30,093 nt of DNA, taken from the NCBI GenBank assembly GCA_963605425.1, contig CAVCUQ010000018.1, positions 1-30,093 on the forward strand, given 5' to 3'. Source of the stretch: JAEELC01 sp963605425. Lineage in GTDB: Bacteria > Bacillota_I > Bacilli_A > Acholeplasmatales > Anaeroplasmataceae. This document shows positions 23,770 to 30,093 of this stretch, in pieces. The first letter of the stretch is position 1. Each line of letters opens with the position of its first letter. A program made the translations under genes and the position numbers. The notes beneath the pieces are model-generated. The model was given only the letters and a program-made list of their open reading frames with translations, did not search any database and had not been told where the DNA came from.

Positions 23770-25536
23770 CTAGATAGCTTTAGTATATTTCTTTAAGAAG
23801 CTAGCTTCATCTTTATTTAAATAAGGGGATACAGCTTCATATACTCTCTTATGGTAGTTATTTAACTTAGTCTTCTCTTCTTCTGTAAGTAAAGATACTT
23901 CAATACCATCTAAATCAAATGGTACTAAAGTTAAAGGTTCAAGAGTCAAGAATCTTCCAAATTCAGTTTCTTTATATAAAGTACATAAAGTAAGAGATTC
24001 ATGTCTAATACCATATTTACCAGTTAGATATAGACCTGGTTCATCTGATGTAACCATTCCTTCTCTAAAGATAGCAGATTCTCTATTATATTTAATACTT
24101 TGAGGACCTTCATGAACATTAAGTAAATATCCTACACCATGTCCTGTACCATGATTGAAATCTAGTCCTTCACTCCATAGTGCGCTACGAGCTGCTAGGT
24201 CTAATGTTCTACCATCTACACCTTCTTTAAAGATAATATCAGATAATGCAAGATATCCTTTAAGTACTAGTGTAAAGTGATGTTTCATTTCACTTGTAAC
24301 CTTACCTAAAGCAAAAGTTCTAGTAATATCAGTTGTACCTTCTAGATAATGAGCACCTGAATCTACGAGTAAGAAGTTATTTAAAGTAACCTTAGCACTT
24401 GTTTCTTTTGTAGGTACATAGTGCACTATAGCTCCATTAGAGCCAAATCCAGCAATAGTTCCAAATGAGATATCTTTAAAGTTAGCTCCTTCTTTTCTAA
24501 ATGATAATAATTTATCACTAGCTGAAAGTTCGGTAATTTCTATTTTACCTACATTAGTCTTTAGCCAGTACATGAACTTGCATACCGCAACTGCATCCTT
24601 TAAATGAGCCTTCTTGAAGTTTTCTTGTTCTGTCTTATTCTTCATTGATTTTAAAATAGTAGAATAATTCATCTCATTTATAATAGTATTACTTGAATTA
24701 ATATTTTTATAAATAGAATAATTAGTTTTATTTAAATCAAGCACAATATGATAATTTTCAAAATTAGTTATGTCAGAATAAATATCATTATAATCTTTTA
24801 AGATAACTCTATCTTTAGCTAAATTTAATTTAATTTCATCAGATAATACATTTTGATTAATATAAAGTACTACTCTTCCCTTATATATGGCAAGATATGA
24901 TAAAATTACAGGGTTACATTTAACATCATTACCTCTAAGATTTAAAATCCACATAATATCATCTAGGGATGAAATAACTGTTACGTCCGCATTCTTTTCT
25001 TCTAGATGATTTTGAATCTTTTTAATCTTATCTCTTCTCTCTTCACCTGCATAACAAAGCGCAAGTTCATATCCAGGCTCAGCGCTCATCTTAGGTCTAT
25101 CGGCTCCCCAAAGCTTATCAACCAAGTCTAAATTATAAGTAATCTTAGCACCTTTAATTTCTTCTAGTTCTTTACCAAATAAAGCTCTAGTACATCTTCC
25201 ATCAAATCCAATTAATTTCTTAACTGTTGAGGCTTTAATAAATTCGAGTAAAGTAGGTACATCCTTTTCTCCTTGTTTCATTAAAGTAATAGTACTTCCT
25301 TCAAGTTGTTTTTCAGCTTGTAAGAAATATCTTCCATCAGTCCAAAGATAAGCACCCTTTAATGTTACAAGTAAAACACCAGCAGAACCAGTAAATCCTG
25401 ATAAAAACTCTCTTTCTTTAAAATAATCACCAACATATTCAGATAGATGATAATCATCAGTTGGTACTATATACATAGTAAGATTGTTTTCTCTCATTAA
25501 TGTTCTAAAACTTTCAAGTTTTTCACTAATTGTCAT
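23770..25536 (-). CDS. pepP: Xaa-Pro aminopeptidase (aminopeptidase P, family M24B)
   Basis: Removes N-terminal residues in front of proline, using two metal ions. The 588 residues comprise two creatinase-like N-terminal domains (to about 310; opening MYIVPTDDYHLSEYVGDYF and WTDGRYFLQAE) and a C-terminal pita-bread domain. Metal ligands are visible as D392 in VDSGAHY, D403 in TTDITRT, the His in GTGHGVGYLLNVHEGP, and Glu in DEPGLY and RHESL. This long form is the usual Firmicute and eukaryote-like type. ATG 25536 is preferred: GAGGTG (25543-25548) lies 6 bases upstream, and the frame contains that GTG. First gene of an operon with a small membrane protein and pepF2. Confidence 0.93.
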   Translation of the reverse strand: MTISEKLESFRTLMRENNLTMYIVPTDDYHLSEYVGDYFKEREFLSGFTGSAGVLLVTLKGAYLWTDGRYFLQAEKQLEGSTITLMKQGEKDVPTLLEFIKASTVKKLIGFDGRCTRALFGKELEEIKGAKITYNLDLVDKLWGADRPKMSAEPGYELALCYAGEERRDKIKKIQNHLEEKNADVTVISSLDDIMWILNLRGNDVKCNPVILSYLAIYKGRVVLYINQNVLSDEIKLNLAKDRVILKDYNDIYSDITNFENYHIVLDLNKTNYSIYKNINSSNTIINEMNYSTILKSMKNKTEQENFKKAHLKDAVAVCKFMYWLKTNVGKIEITELSASDKLLSFRKEGANFKDISFGTIAGFGSNGAIVHYVPTKETSAKVTLNNFLLVDSGAHYLEGTTDITRTFALGKVTSEMKHHFTLVLKGYLALSDIIFKEGVDGRTLDLAARSALWSEGLDFNHGTGHGVGYLLNVHEGPQSIKYNRESAIFREGMVTSDEPGLYLTGKYGIRHESLTLCTLYKETEFGRFLTLEPLTLVPFDLDGIEVSLLTEEEKTKLNNYHKRVYEAVSPYLNKDEASFLKKYTKAI

Positions 25537-25559
25537 AATATACACCTCTAATGTCTTTA

Positions 25560-25588
25560 ATTTTATTCTTTTTTGTTTTATAAAGCAA
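25560..25588 (-). promoter_or_regulatory. Possible promoter of the pepP operon
   Basis: Minus strand TAAAAT (25560-25565) with TTGCTT (25583-25588) at 17-base spacing, between the mtnN terminator and pepP. Moderate match only. Confidence 0.4.
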
Positions 25589-25598
25589 AATAAATACT

Positions 25599-25624
25599 TA
25601 AAAAAGGCGCCTTTTTAGCACCTT
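25599..25624 (-). terminator. Rho-independent terminator after mtnN
   Basis: Minus strand AAGGTGC and GCGCCTT form a 7-bp stem with one G-U wobble (25604-25624), followed by a T run (25600-25605). The stem overlaps the mtnN stop codon. Confidence 0.8.
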
Positions 25625-26300
25625 AAATAGCTTCTAGTACTTTAAGAGTAATATCTTGGCTTAGTTTAGCAGCCTTTCCTTCAAACTCCTGATAGCTTTC
25701 AGCTTGATCTGATCCACCAACAACATCAGATATGAATCGAATTGAGATAAATGGAACTTTATTTATATAACATGTTTGAGCAATAGAAGTACCTTCCATT
25801 TCACAAGCTACAAAACCATCACGTTTAAATAGTAATTGTTTTTCACTTACTATAAAAGAGTCACTAGATAATACATTACCATCTTTATAGTCAATATTAT
25901 TTTTCTTTAAATAATCTTTAATCTTATTTAAATATGTTTCATCAGCCTTATAATATAGTGGCATTTGTGGTACTTGACCTAGCTTATAACCAAAGTTAGT
26001 TGCGTCTACATCTGAATATGATAATTCGCTTGCAAGTACTACATCATATTGCTTAAGTCCATTTAATCCACCCGCAATACCAGTATTAATTACAATAGAT
26101 GGTTTAAAATGATTTATTAAAAGTACGCATCCTATCGCACTAGCTACTTTACCTATACCACTTTTTAATATTACTACTTCTTTACCATTTAATATTCCTT
26201 TATAAAATTTATAACTTAAAATATTTATTTCTTCTTTATTAACAAGTTTTTCGGCTAGTAGATTAACTTCTACATCCATAGCCCCAATTAGACCTATCAT
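25623..26300 (-). CDS. mtnN: 5'-methylthioadenosine/S-adenosylhomocysteine nucleosidase
   Basis: Hydrolyses methylthioadenosine and S-adenosylhomocysteine to adenine and the thioribose or ribosylhomocysteine, recycling methyl-donor by-products; with LuxS it would feed autoinducer-2. The 225 residues show GAMDVEV (6-12) with E11 equivalent to the acid E12 of E. coli MTAN, the GIAGGL loop, CEMEGTSIAQ with the substrate-binding Glu, and RFISDVVGG with the catalytic Asp. The start at 26300 overlaps the udk stop (TAATG), with GAGG inside the end of udk, so the two are coupled. A terminator overlaps its stop codon. Confidence 0.95.
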   Translation of the reverse strand: MIGLIGAMDVEVNLLAEKLVNKEEINILSYKFYKGILNGKEVVILKSGIGKVASAIGCVLLINHFKPSIVINTGIAGGLNGLKQYDVVLASELSYSDVDATNFGYKLGQVPQMPLYYKADETYLNKIKDYLKKNNIDYKDGNVLSSDSFIVSEKQLLFKRDGFVACEMEGTSIAQTCYINKVPFISIRFISDVVGGSDQAESYQEFEGKAAKLSQDITLKVLEAI

Positions 26301-26932
26301 TATTTATTTTCCTCTTTTTTATTAATTATTTCTTTAACCTTAGCCATTACTATATCAACCGCTACCTCATGATCTTTATCATTTGGAATAATTATATCTG
26401 CATAGCGCTTAGTAGGTTTGATAAATTCGTAATACATCGGTTTAACAGTTGCTAAATATTGATCAATTACAGAATCAAGTGTTCTTCCTCTTTCATTCAT
26501 ATCACGCTTTAAACGACGAATGAAGCGAATATCATCATCACTTTCAACAAAGATTCTAATATTTGCAAGATCCCTAATTCTCTTATCATATAGTGATAAG
26601 ATACCTTCAACAATAACAACCTTACTAGGTTTAATAAGTTCAGTTTCTTTTTTTCTTGTATGAGTTTTAAAATCATATAATGGTTTTTCAATAGTATTAC
26701 CATCTAGTAAACTCTTTAATTGTTCATACATTAAATCATTATCTAAAGAATCAGGATGATCAAAATTTACCTTAGTTCTCTCTTCCATAGTTAAATTAGA
26801 TAAATCTTTATAATAATCATCAAACTTAATTACTTGAACATCTTTACTTTTCAATCTTTGATGAATCTTTTCTACAACAGTAGATTTTCCTGAGGCTGTA
26901 CCACCAGCAACTATAATTAATAATGTTTTCAT
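26300..26932 (-). CDS. udk: Uridine kinase
   Basis: Phosphorylates uridine and cytidine in pyrimidine salvage. The 210 residues match the bacterial family. The P-loop GGTASGKST is at 10-18, followed by the substrate-binding FDDYYKDLS and NFDHPDSLD (about 38-62) and EGILSLYDKRIR, then RDMNERGR. The start at 26932 has AAAAGGA upstream. It overlaps mtnN at its stop (TAATG), forming a two-gene salvage operon that ends at 25599-25624. Confidence 0.95.
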   Translation of the reverse strand: MKTLLIIVAGGTASGKSTVVEKIHQRLKSKDVQVIKFDDYYKDLSNLTMEERTKVNFDHPDSLDNDLMYEQLKSLLDGNTIEKPLYDFKTHTRKKETELIKPSKVVIVEGILSLYDKRIRDLANIRIFVESDDDIRFIRRLKRDMNERGRTLDSVIDQYLATVKPMYYEFIKPTKRYADIIIPNDKDHEVAVDIVMAKVKEIINKKEENK

Positions 26933-26964
26933 ATTTTTGTTTCCTTTTAATTTATATTAATAAT

Positions 26965-26970
26965 ATTATA
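26965..26970 (-). promoter_or_regulatory. Possible -10 box of udk-mtnN
   Basis: Minus strand TATAAT at 26965-26970, 32 bases before the udk start. No convincing -35 hexamer at 16-18 bases; the surrounding sequence is very A/T rich. Confidence 0.35.
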
Positions 26971-26996
26971 AATTATTTATATTCTATTTTATAGAT

Positions 26997-27749
26997 TTAT
27001 TTTAATTTTCCTAATTCTATAAATATTTTACCTGACTTAGACACCGAACCTATATTTAATACCTTTAATCTACCGTATCCTTTAACTGATATTAAATCAT
27101 TTAACTCTATATTCTTTTCAGCTTTCACTTCTATCATTTGATTAACCTTTACTGCCTTAGCGCTAATTAGCTTTAAAGCCTCGCTTCTTGAAATATTAAA
27201 TCCTTCAGAGATTATTAAATCTACTCTAAGACTTGAGACAAAAGCTTTATGAATCTTATAGTCTGGTGTAAAGTCACCTTGTGTACTATCTACTCTTATA
27301 AGTTTTATAGGAGTATTATCAATACTAGTTAAATTATCTTTAATAAAGTCTTCCATTTCTTTAGCTATAATCAAATAGATATCATTATCTTTATTTATTA
27401 GAATATCTCCTATCATATTACGCTCTATTTGAAGTCCCATAATATTTCCTAGGATATGACGATGATTAAGGGAAGAAAACTTTTTATTGTATTCTACTTT
27501 TAATATAGATATTTCAAAGTCATTATCATCTTCAAAAGGAGATATAATAGCACGCTTCATTTCATCATTTTCAGTAATACTTGAAAAACTTAAATATATT
27601 TCTTCGGTTTTACCTATTACAAATTTTAGTAATTCTTGTTCCCTTAAATTTAAGAATTTAGTTAAAATGGTTTTATAACTTCTAAGGCATGATTCCTTAT
27701 ATGAATTATACTTCTTTATAAGTATTTCCTCTTCTTTAGTATAAAACAT
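26997..27749 (-). CDS. ylmH: S4-domain RNA-binding protein YlmH
   Basis: A 250-residue protein of the YlmH family. The C-terminal S4 RNA-binding domain begins about residue 165 (VDLIISEGFNISRSEALKLISAKAVKVN), and a preceding domain of about 150 residues has the YlmH pattern SSLNHRHILGNIMGLQIERNMIGDI. In B. subtilis YlmH has been reported to act in ribosome-associated quality control on stalled large subunits; it is often near ftsZ/divIVA, which are not present here. ATG 27749 is chosen because GGAG (27757-27760) lies 7 bases upstream, and the frame extends further without a better site. It starts 4 bases after the ABC-F stop. Confidence 0.9.
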   Translation of the reverse strand: MFYTKEEEILIKKYNSYKESCLRSYKTILTKFLNLREQELLKFVIGKTEEIYLSFSSITENDEMKRAIISPFEDDNDFEISILKVEYNKKFSSLNHRHILGNIMGLQIERNMIGDILINKDNDIYLIIAKEMEDFIKDNLTSIDNTPIKLIRVDSTQGDFTPDYKIHKAFVSSLRVDLIISEGFNISRSEALKLISAKAVKVNQMIEVKAEKNIELNDLISVKGYGRLKVLNIGSVSKSGKIFIELGKLK

Positions 27750-27753
27750 GATA

Positions 27754-29496
27754 TTACTCCGTATATTTCTCTTTTTCTTCAAGGAGTGCCATATAACTAG
27801 CTAAAACTTCTTCATACTCTAGATTTATCATATCTAAATCTTTTTGAGCATCAACTAAGACCTGGTAATCAGATGGATTAGATTTTAGGACATCATTTAA
27901 TCTTGATATTTCTTTATCTAATTCAGATATCTTCTTCTCACTCTCTTCTATATCACGTTTTAGTTTTGAAGGAAGCGATGTATGTTTCTTTTGGAATGTT
28001 GATTTAGTTGATAAAGTCTTATCTTTATTTGAAACTCCACTTTCTAAAAAACTAGAAAATGAACCCATATATGAATTAATATAACCATTATCAAAATACA
28101 AAATTTCATCAACAATATTATCAAGAAAATATCTATCATGAGATACACATAGAATAGGTCCTATAAAAGAATTTAAATAGTTCTCTAGTACCTCTATTGT
28201 ATAGATATCTAAATCATTAGTAGGTTCATCAAGGAGTAATACATTAGGATTCTTAGATAAAACCTTAACGAGTTGTAATCTTCTTCTCTCTCCTCCTGAT
28301 AAGGATTTAATCTTTGTGTATAATAATTCATCATCAAATAAGAATTCATTTAATAAAGCTTTAGCTGACATTACTCCATCTAAAGTTTCAATTCGATTAG
28401 ATTCTTCTTCAATATATTTTAAAACAGTCTTTTCTTGATCTACATCATCAAAGTGCTGACTAAAGTAACCTATATTTAAGGTCTCACCTTTTTCAATGGT
28501 TCCACTATCTAGATTTTCTAGTCCCATAATAGTCTTAAATAGTGTTGTCTTACCAGCACCATTATCTCCAACAATTCCAAGACGAGCTGTACGTTTAATA
28601 TCGATAGTAAAGTCCTTAAATAAAACCTTACCGTTAATAGACTTAGACGCATTATTAATACTAATAATCTTCTTACCTAGATAACTAGATACTGAAGAGA
28701 ATTCAAAGTTCTTTTCACTAGAGAATTTAGTTTTAGATAATTCTTCAAATCTTTCAATTCTTGATTTACTCTTAGTTCTTCTAGCTTCTACACCTCTATT
28801 AAGCCAGTCTAGTTCTTTCTTTAAATATTTCTTAAGTCTAGCCTCACTTGCAAGTGTGTTTTCAAGTCTTTCTTTTTTAAGTTCTAAGAATAAAGAGTAA
28901 TTAGCCTTATATTGATATACCTTACCATTATCAAGTTCAAGCATAGTGTTACAACATTTTTCAAGAAAATATCTATCGTGAGTAACAAGAAGCAATCCAT
29001 GTTTAAAACGTTCTAAATACTTTTCTAAATAAGATATCATATCATTATCTAGATGGTTTGTAGGTTCATCTAGGATTAAGAAATCACAATAAGTAACTAG
29101 ACTTTTAGCTAACGCTAATCTTTTCTTCTCTCCACCAGATAAATTCTTAACAATTCTTGCAGGGGCTAGTTTCATCTTAGTTATTGCAGTATTAGCCTCA
29201 TATTCTAAAATAGGATGTTCCTTACTAGAGGCAGACATTACATAATCAAAGAATGTTTGTCCTTCTTCGATATAAGGGTCTTGATCCAAATAGGAAATAA
29301 GCATATTCCCAGACTTAATAATTTCGCCTTGTTTAACTTTTTCTTCTCCTAATATTAATTTAATAATCGTAGATTTACCTGTTCCGTTTACTCCAACAAG
29401 ACCTGTTTTATCATTATCAGTTAAAGTAAAGTTAACACTATCTAAGATTGTTTTTTCTGTATAATTAAAAGATACATTTTTAAAATCAATAATCAT
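27754..29496 (-). CDS. ABC-F ATPase, Uup/YfmR-like
   Basis: A soluble tandem ABC ATPase (580 residues) of the ABC-F class that acts at the ribosomal E site, not a transporter. First ABC: Walker A GVNGTGKST (about 35-43), signature LSGGEKKRLAL, Walker B LILDEPTNHLD. An interdomain linker of about 80 Lys/Arg/Glu-rich residues follows. Second ABC: GDNGAGKTT, LSGGERRRLQL, LLLDEPTNDLD. The C-terminal coiled coil (about 515-578) is the mark of the Uup/YfmR group, which helps translation of difficult sequences such as polyproline. The start at 29496 has GGTG 7 bases upstream. It is followed 4 bases later by ylmH. Choice among ABC-F subgroups rests on the coiled coil. Confidence 0.92.
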   Translation of the reverse strand: MIIDFKNVSFNYTEKTILDSVNFTLTDNDKTGLVGVNGTGKSTIIKLILGEEKVKQGEIIKSGNMLISYLDQDPYIEEGQTFFDYVMSASSKEHPILEYEANTAITKMKLAPARIVKNLSGGEKKRLALAKSLVTYCDFLILDEPTNHLDNDMISYLEKYLERFKHGLLLVTHDRYFLEKCCNTMLELDNGKVYQYKANYSLFLELKKERLENTLASEARLKKYLKKELDWLNRGVEARRTKSKSRIERFEELSKTKFSSEKNFEFSSVSSYLGKKIISINNASKSINGKVLFKDFTIDIKRTARLGIVGDNGAGKTTLFKTIMGLENLDSGTIEKGETLNIGYFSQHFDDVDQEKTVLKYIEEESNRIETLDGVMSAKALLNEFLFDDELLYTKIKSLSGGERRRLQLVKVLSKNPNVLLLDEPTNDLDIYTIEVLENYLNSFIGPILCVSHDRYFLDNIVDEILYFDNGYINSYMGSFSSFLESGVSNKDKTLSTKSTFQKKHTSLPSKLKRDIEESEKKISELDKEISRLNDVLKSNPSDYQVLVDAQKDLDMINLEYEEVLASYMALLEEKEKYTE

Positions 29497-29514
29497 AAAA
29501 TTTCACCATTTCCA

Positions 29515-29523
29515 ATTTTATCA
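29515..29523 (-). promoter_or_regulatory. Extended -10 promoter of ABC-F/ylmH
   Basis: Minus strand TGATAAAAT, immediately downstream of the veg terminator and about 19 bases before the ABC-F start. No -35 consensus; the 17-base position falls inside the terminator stem. Confidence 0.45.
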
Positions 29524-29531
29524 TAAAGTTT

Positions 29532-29558
29532 AAAAAAGAGATACATTAAATGTATCTC
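29532..29558 (-). terminator. Rho-independent terminator after veg
   Basis: Minus strand GAGATACAT-TTA-ATGTATCTC makes a perfect 9-bp stem (29538-29558), followed by six T (29532-29537). The stem overlaps the veg stop codon. Confidence 0.9.
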
Positions 29559-29814
29559 AAATAGCTTGATTTATAAATTCTATCTTACCTGTTTCAACTT
29601 CATTATAAGTATAAGAGTATTCAGCATAGTTGTCTCTTCCAAGCCTTACTCTAAACATAAAGAGTCTATCTGTAACCATAATAAGTTTACCAGTACGCGT
29701 TATTGACTTATTCTTAGTCTTATGCTCACACACAGTAATATCTGTATTAATAAGCGAATTTAACTTCGACTTTACCGCCTCTGTATCTACCACAAATGTG
29801 GGTCCTTGTTTCAT
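29557..29814 (-). CDS. veg: Veg-family protein (DUF1021)
   Basis: A small protein of 85 residues resembling B. subtilis Veg, a conserved Firmicute protein linked to spore outgrowth and biofilm gene expression. Shared features are the TRTGKLIMVTDRLFMFRV segment, equivalent to the Veg pattern RSG-L-E-YPSVFVI-, and the strand AEYSYTYNEVETGKIEF near the end. The N-terminal half is more divergent. ATG 29814 is chosen because GGAGGTG (29821-29827) lies 6 bases upstream; a TTG at 29829 overlaps that site. It has a near-consensus promoter and a strong terminator, so it is monocistronic and probably highly expressed, as veg is in Bacillus. Confidence 0.85.
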   Translation of the reverse strand: MKQGPTFVVDTEAVKSKLNSLINTDITVCEHKTKNKSITRTGKLIMVTDRLFMFRVRLGRDNYAEYSYTYNEVETGKIEFINQAI

Positions 29815-29849
29815 CAATAACACCTCCAAATGAAATTTTTTTATAATTT

Positions 29850-29878
29850 ATTATACAATTTTTTTGTAAAAAAATCAA
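29850..29878 (-). promoter_or_regulatory. Promoter of veg
   Basis: Minus strand TTGATT (29873-29878), 17 bases, and a perfect TATAAT (29850-29855). Flanked by A/T tracts that may act as an UP element. The B. subtilis veg promoter is likewise strong. Confidence 0.85.
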
Positions 29879-29959
29879 CAAAATTAAAAATTTACATTTT
29901 TTAGTGTTAATTGAAATTTTAAATTCCTCCTCTTAAATATATTTAAAAACAATTTAATT

Positions 29960-30093
29960 CTATTGATTAAGAAGGGTAATATACTTAGCAGGCATTTTAT
30001 CACATAAGAAAACTTTATCATTTCCAATATAGAATTTGATTCCATCATCAAAAGCTCTTTTAGCATCAATAACTAGAATAACAGGATTATCAT
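29960..30093 (-). CDS. kptA: RNA 2'-phosphotransferase KptA/Tpt1, C-terminal part (gene continues past the window)
   Basis: An open frame enters from the window edge and ends at a TAG (29960-29962), giving the last 43 complete codons. The peptide has NPVILVIDAKRAFDDGIKFY, then NDKVFLCDKMPAKYITLL. This is the C-terminal signature of KptA/Tpt1 enzymes (PVVL-IDA...G--FY-S-N-VWL...VP--YI), which remove a 2'-phosphate from RNA with NAD, releasing ADP-ribose cyclic phosphate. In eukaryotes the step follows tRNA splicing; the bacterial substrate is unclear. The catalytic Arg-His-Arg-Arg residues lie outside the window, so activity cannot be judged. An overlapping 61-codon frame on the same strand is not coding. 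Confidence 0.78.
   Translation of the reverse strand, partial: DNPVILVIDAKRAFDDGIKFYIGNDKVFLCDKMPAKYITLLNQ

Noticed and set aside
29884..30069. 61-codon minus-strand frame overlapping the window end
   Set aside because: It covers the KptA frame in another phase and has low-complexity composition; the KptA frame carries recognisable family motifs.
1..30093. CRISPR arrays, rRNA genes or prophage modules
   Set aside because: No regularly spaced repeats, no rRNA-like conserved stretches and no structural phage genes were seen.

Overview
This is an AT-rich (about 70% A+T by eye) chromosomal segment of a low-GC Gram-positive-type bacterium. The Veg-family gene, YlmH, AdhE, UppP, two PepF-like oligoendopeptidases, the FakA-like domain and strong AGGAGG-type ribosome binding sites all point to an anaerobic, fermentative Firmicute, most likely an uncultured gut or rumen member of Bacilli/Erysipelotrichia-like or neighbouring lineages. 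TGA is a normal stop (for example higB and veg), so this is not a TGA=Trp mollicute, and UppP plus a PAP2 phosphatase suggest a cell wall. The exact taxon cannot be read from the sequence.

Layout. 59-1692: a DUF4143-type AAA+ ATPase with a strong promoter carrying a duplicated 14-mer, then tRNA-Gln(CTG). 1693-2331: a small membrane protein with its own promoter. 2341-5614: a three-gene operon (8-TM/coiled-coil membrane protein, GmhB-like HAD phosphatase, GalE). 5652-8780: uppP plus a cytosolic GH3 glycosidase. 8795-11579: monocistronic adhE with terminator and promoter. 11648-15845: a five-gene operon (solo FakA-like domain, RluA pseudouridine synthase, YgjV-like protein, PepF1, PAP2). 15851-16421: a divergent two-gene plus-strand operon (DUF1294 protein and a 2-TM protein). 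16420-19149: topoisomerase III plus an 88-residue protein. 19205-20146: a Sel1-repeat protein. 20219-21702: a plus-strand higBA toxin-antitoxin cassette set among minus-strand genes, whose antitoxin carries a C-terminal ImmA/IrrE metallopeptidase domain; two matching palindromes bracket its promoter and a bidirectional terminator ends it. 21708-25588: an operon of aminopeptidase P, a small membrane protein and PepF2. 25599-26970: udk-mtnN. 26997-29523: an Uup-type ABC-F ATPase plus YlmH. 29532-29878: veg with a near-consensus promoter and a strong terminator. 29960-30093: the 3' end of a KptA-type RNA 2'-phosphotransferase gene cut by the window edge.

Together these are mostly housekeeping functions: mixed-acid/ethanol fermentation (AdhE), peptide use (PepP and two PepF), envelope lipid and sugar metabolism (UppP, PAP2, GalE, HAD), translation and ribosome quality control (RluA, ABC-F, YlmH, tRNA-Gln), nucleoside salvage (Udk, MTAN) and DNA topology (TopB). 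Accessory elements are the ATPase locus at the left end and the higBA cassette. No stretch over 300 bases lacks a gene, and no CRISPR array, insertion sequence or rRNA was seen. I did not find a clearly new multi-gene system. The best leads are the iteron-like ATPase promoter, the peptidase-fused antitoxin with its operator pair, the free-standing FakA-like domain and the membrane protein-HAD-GalE operon.
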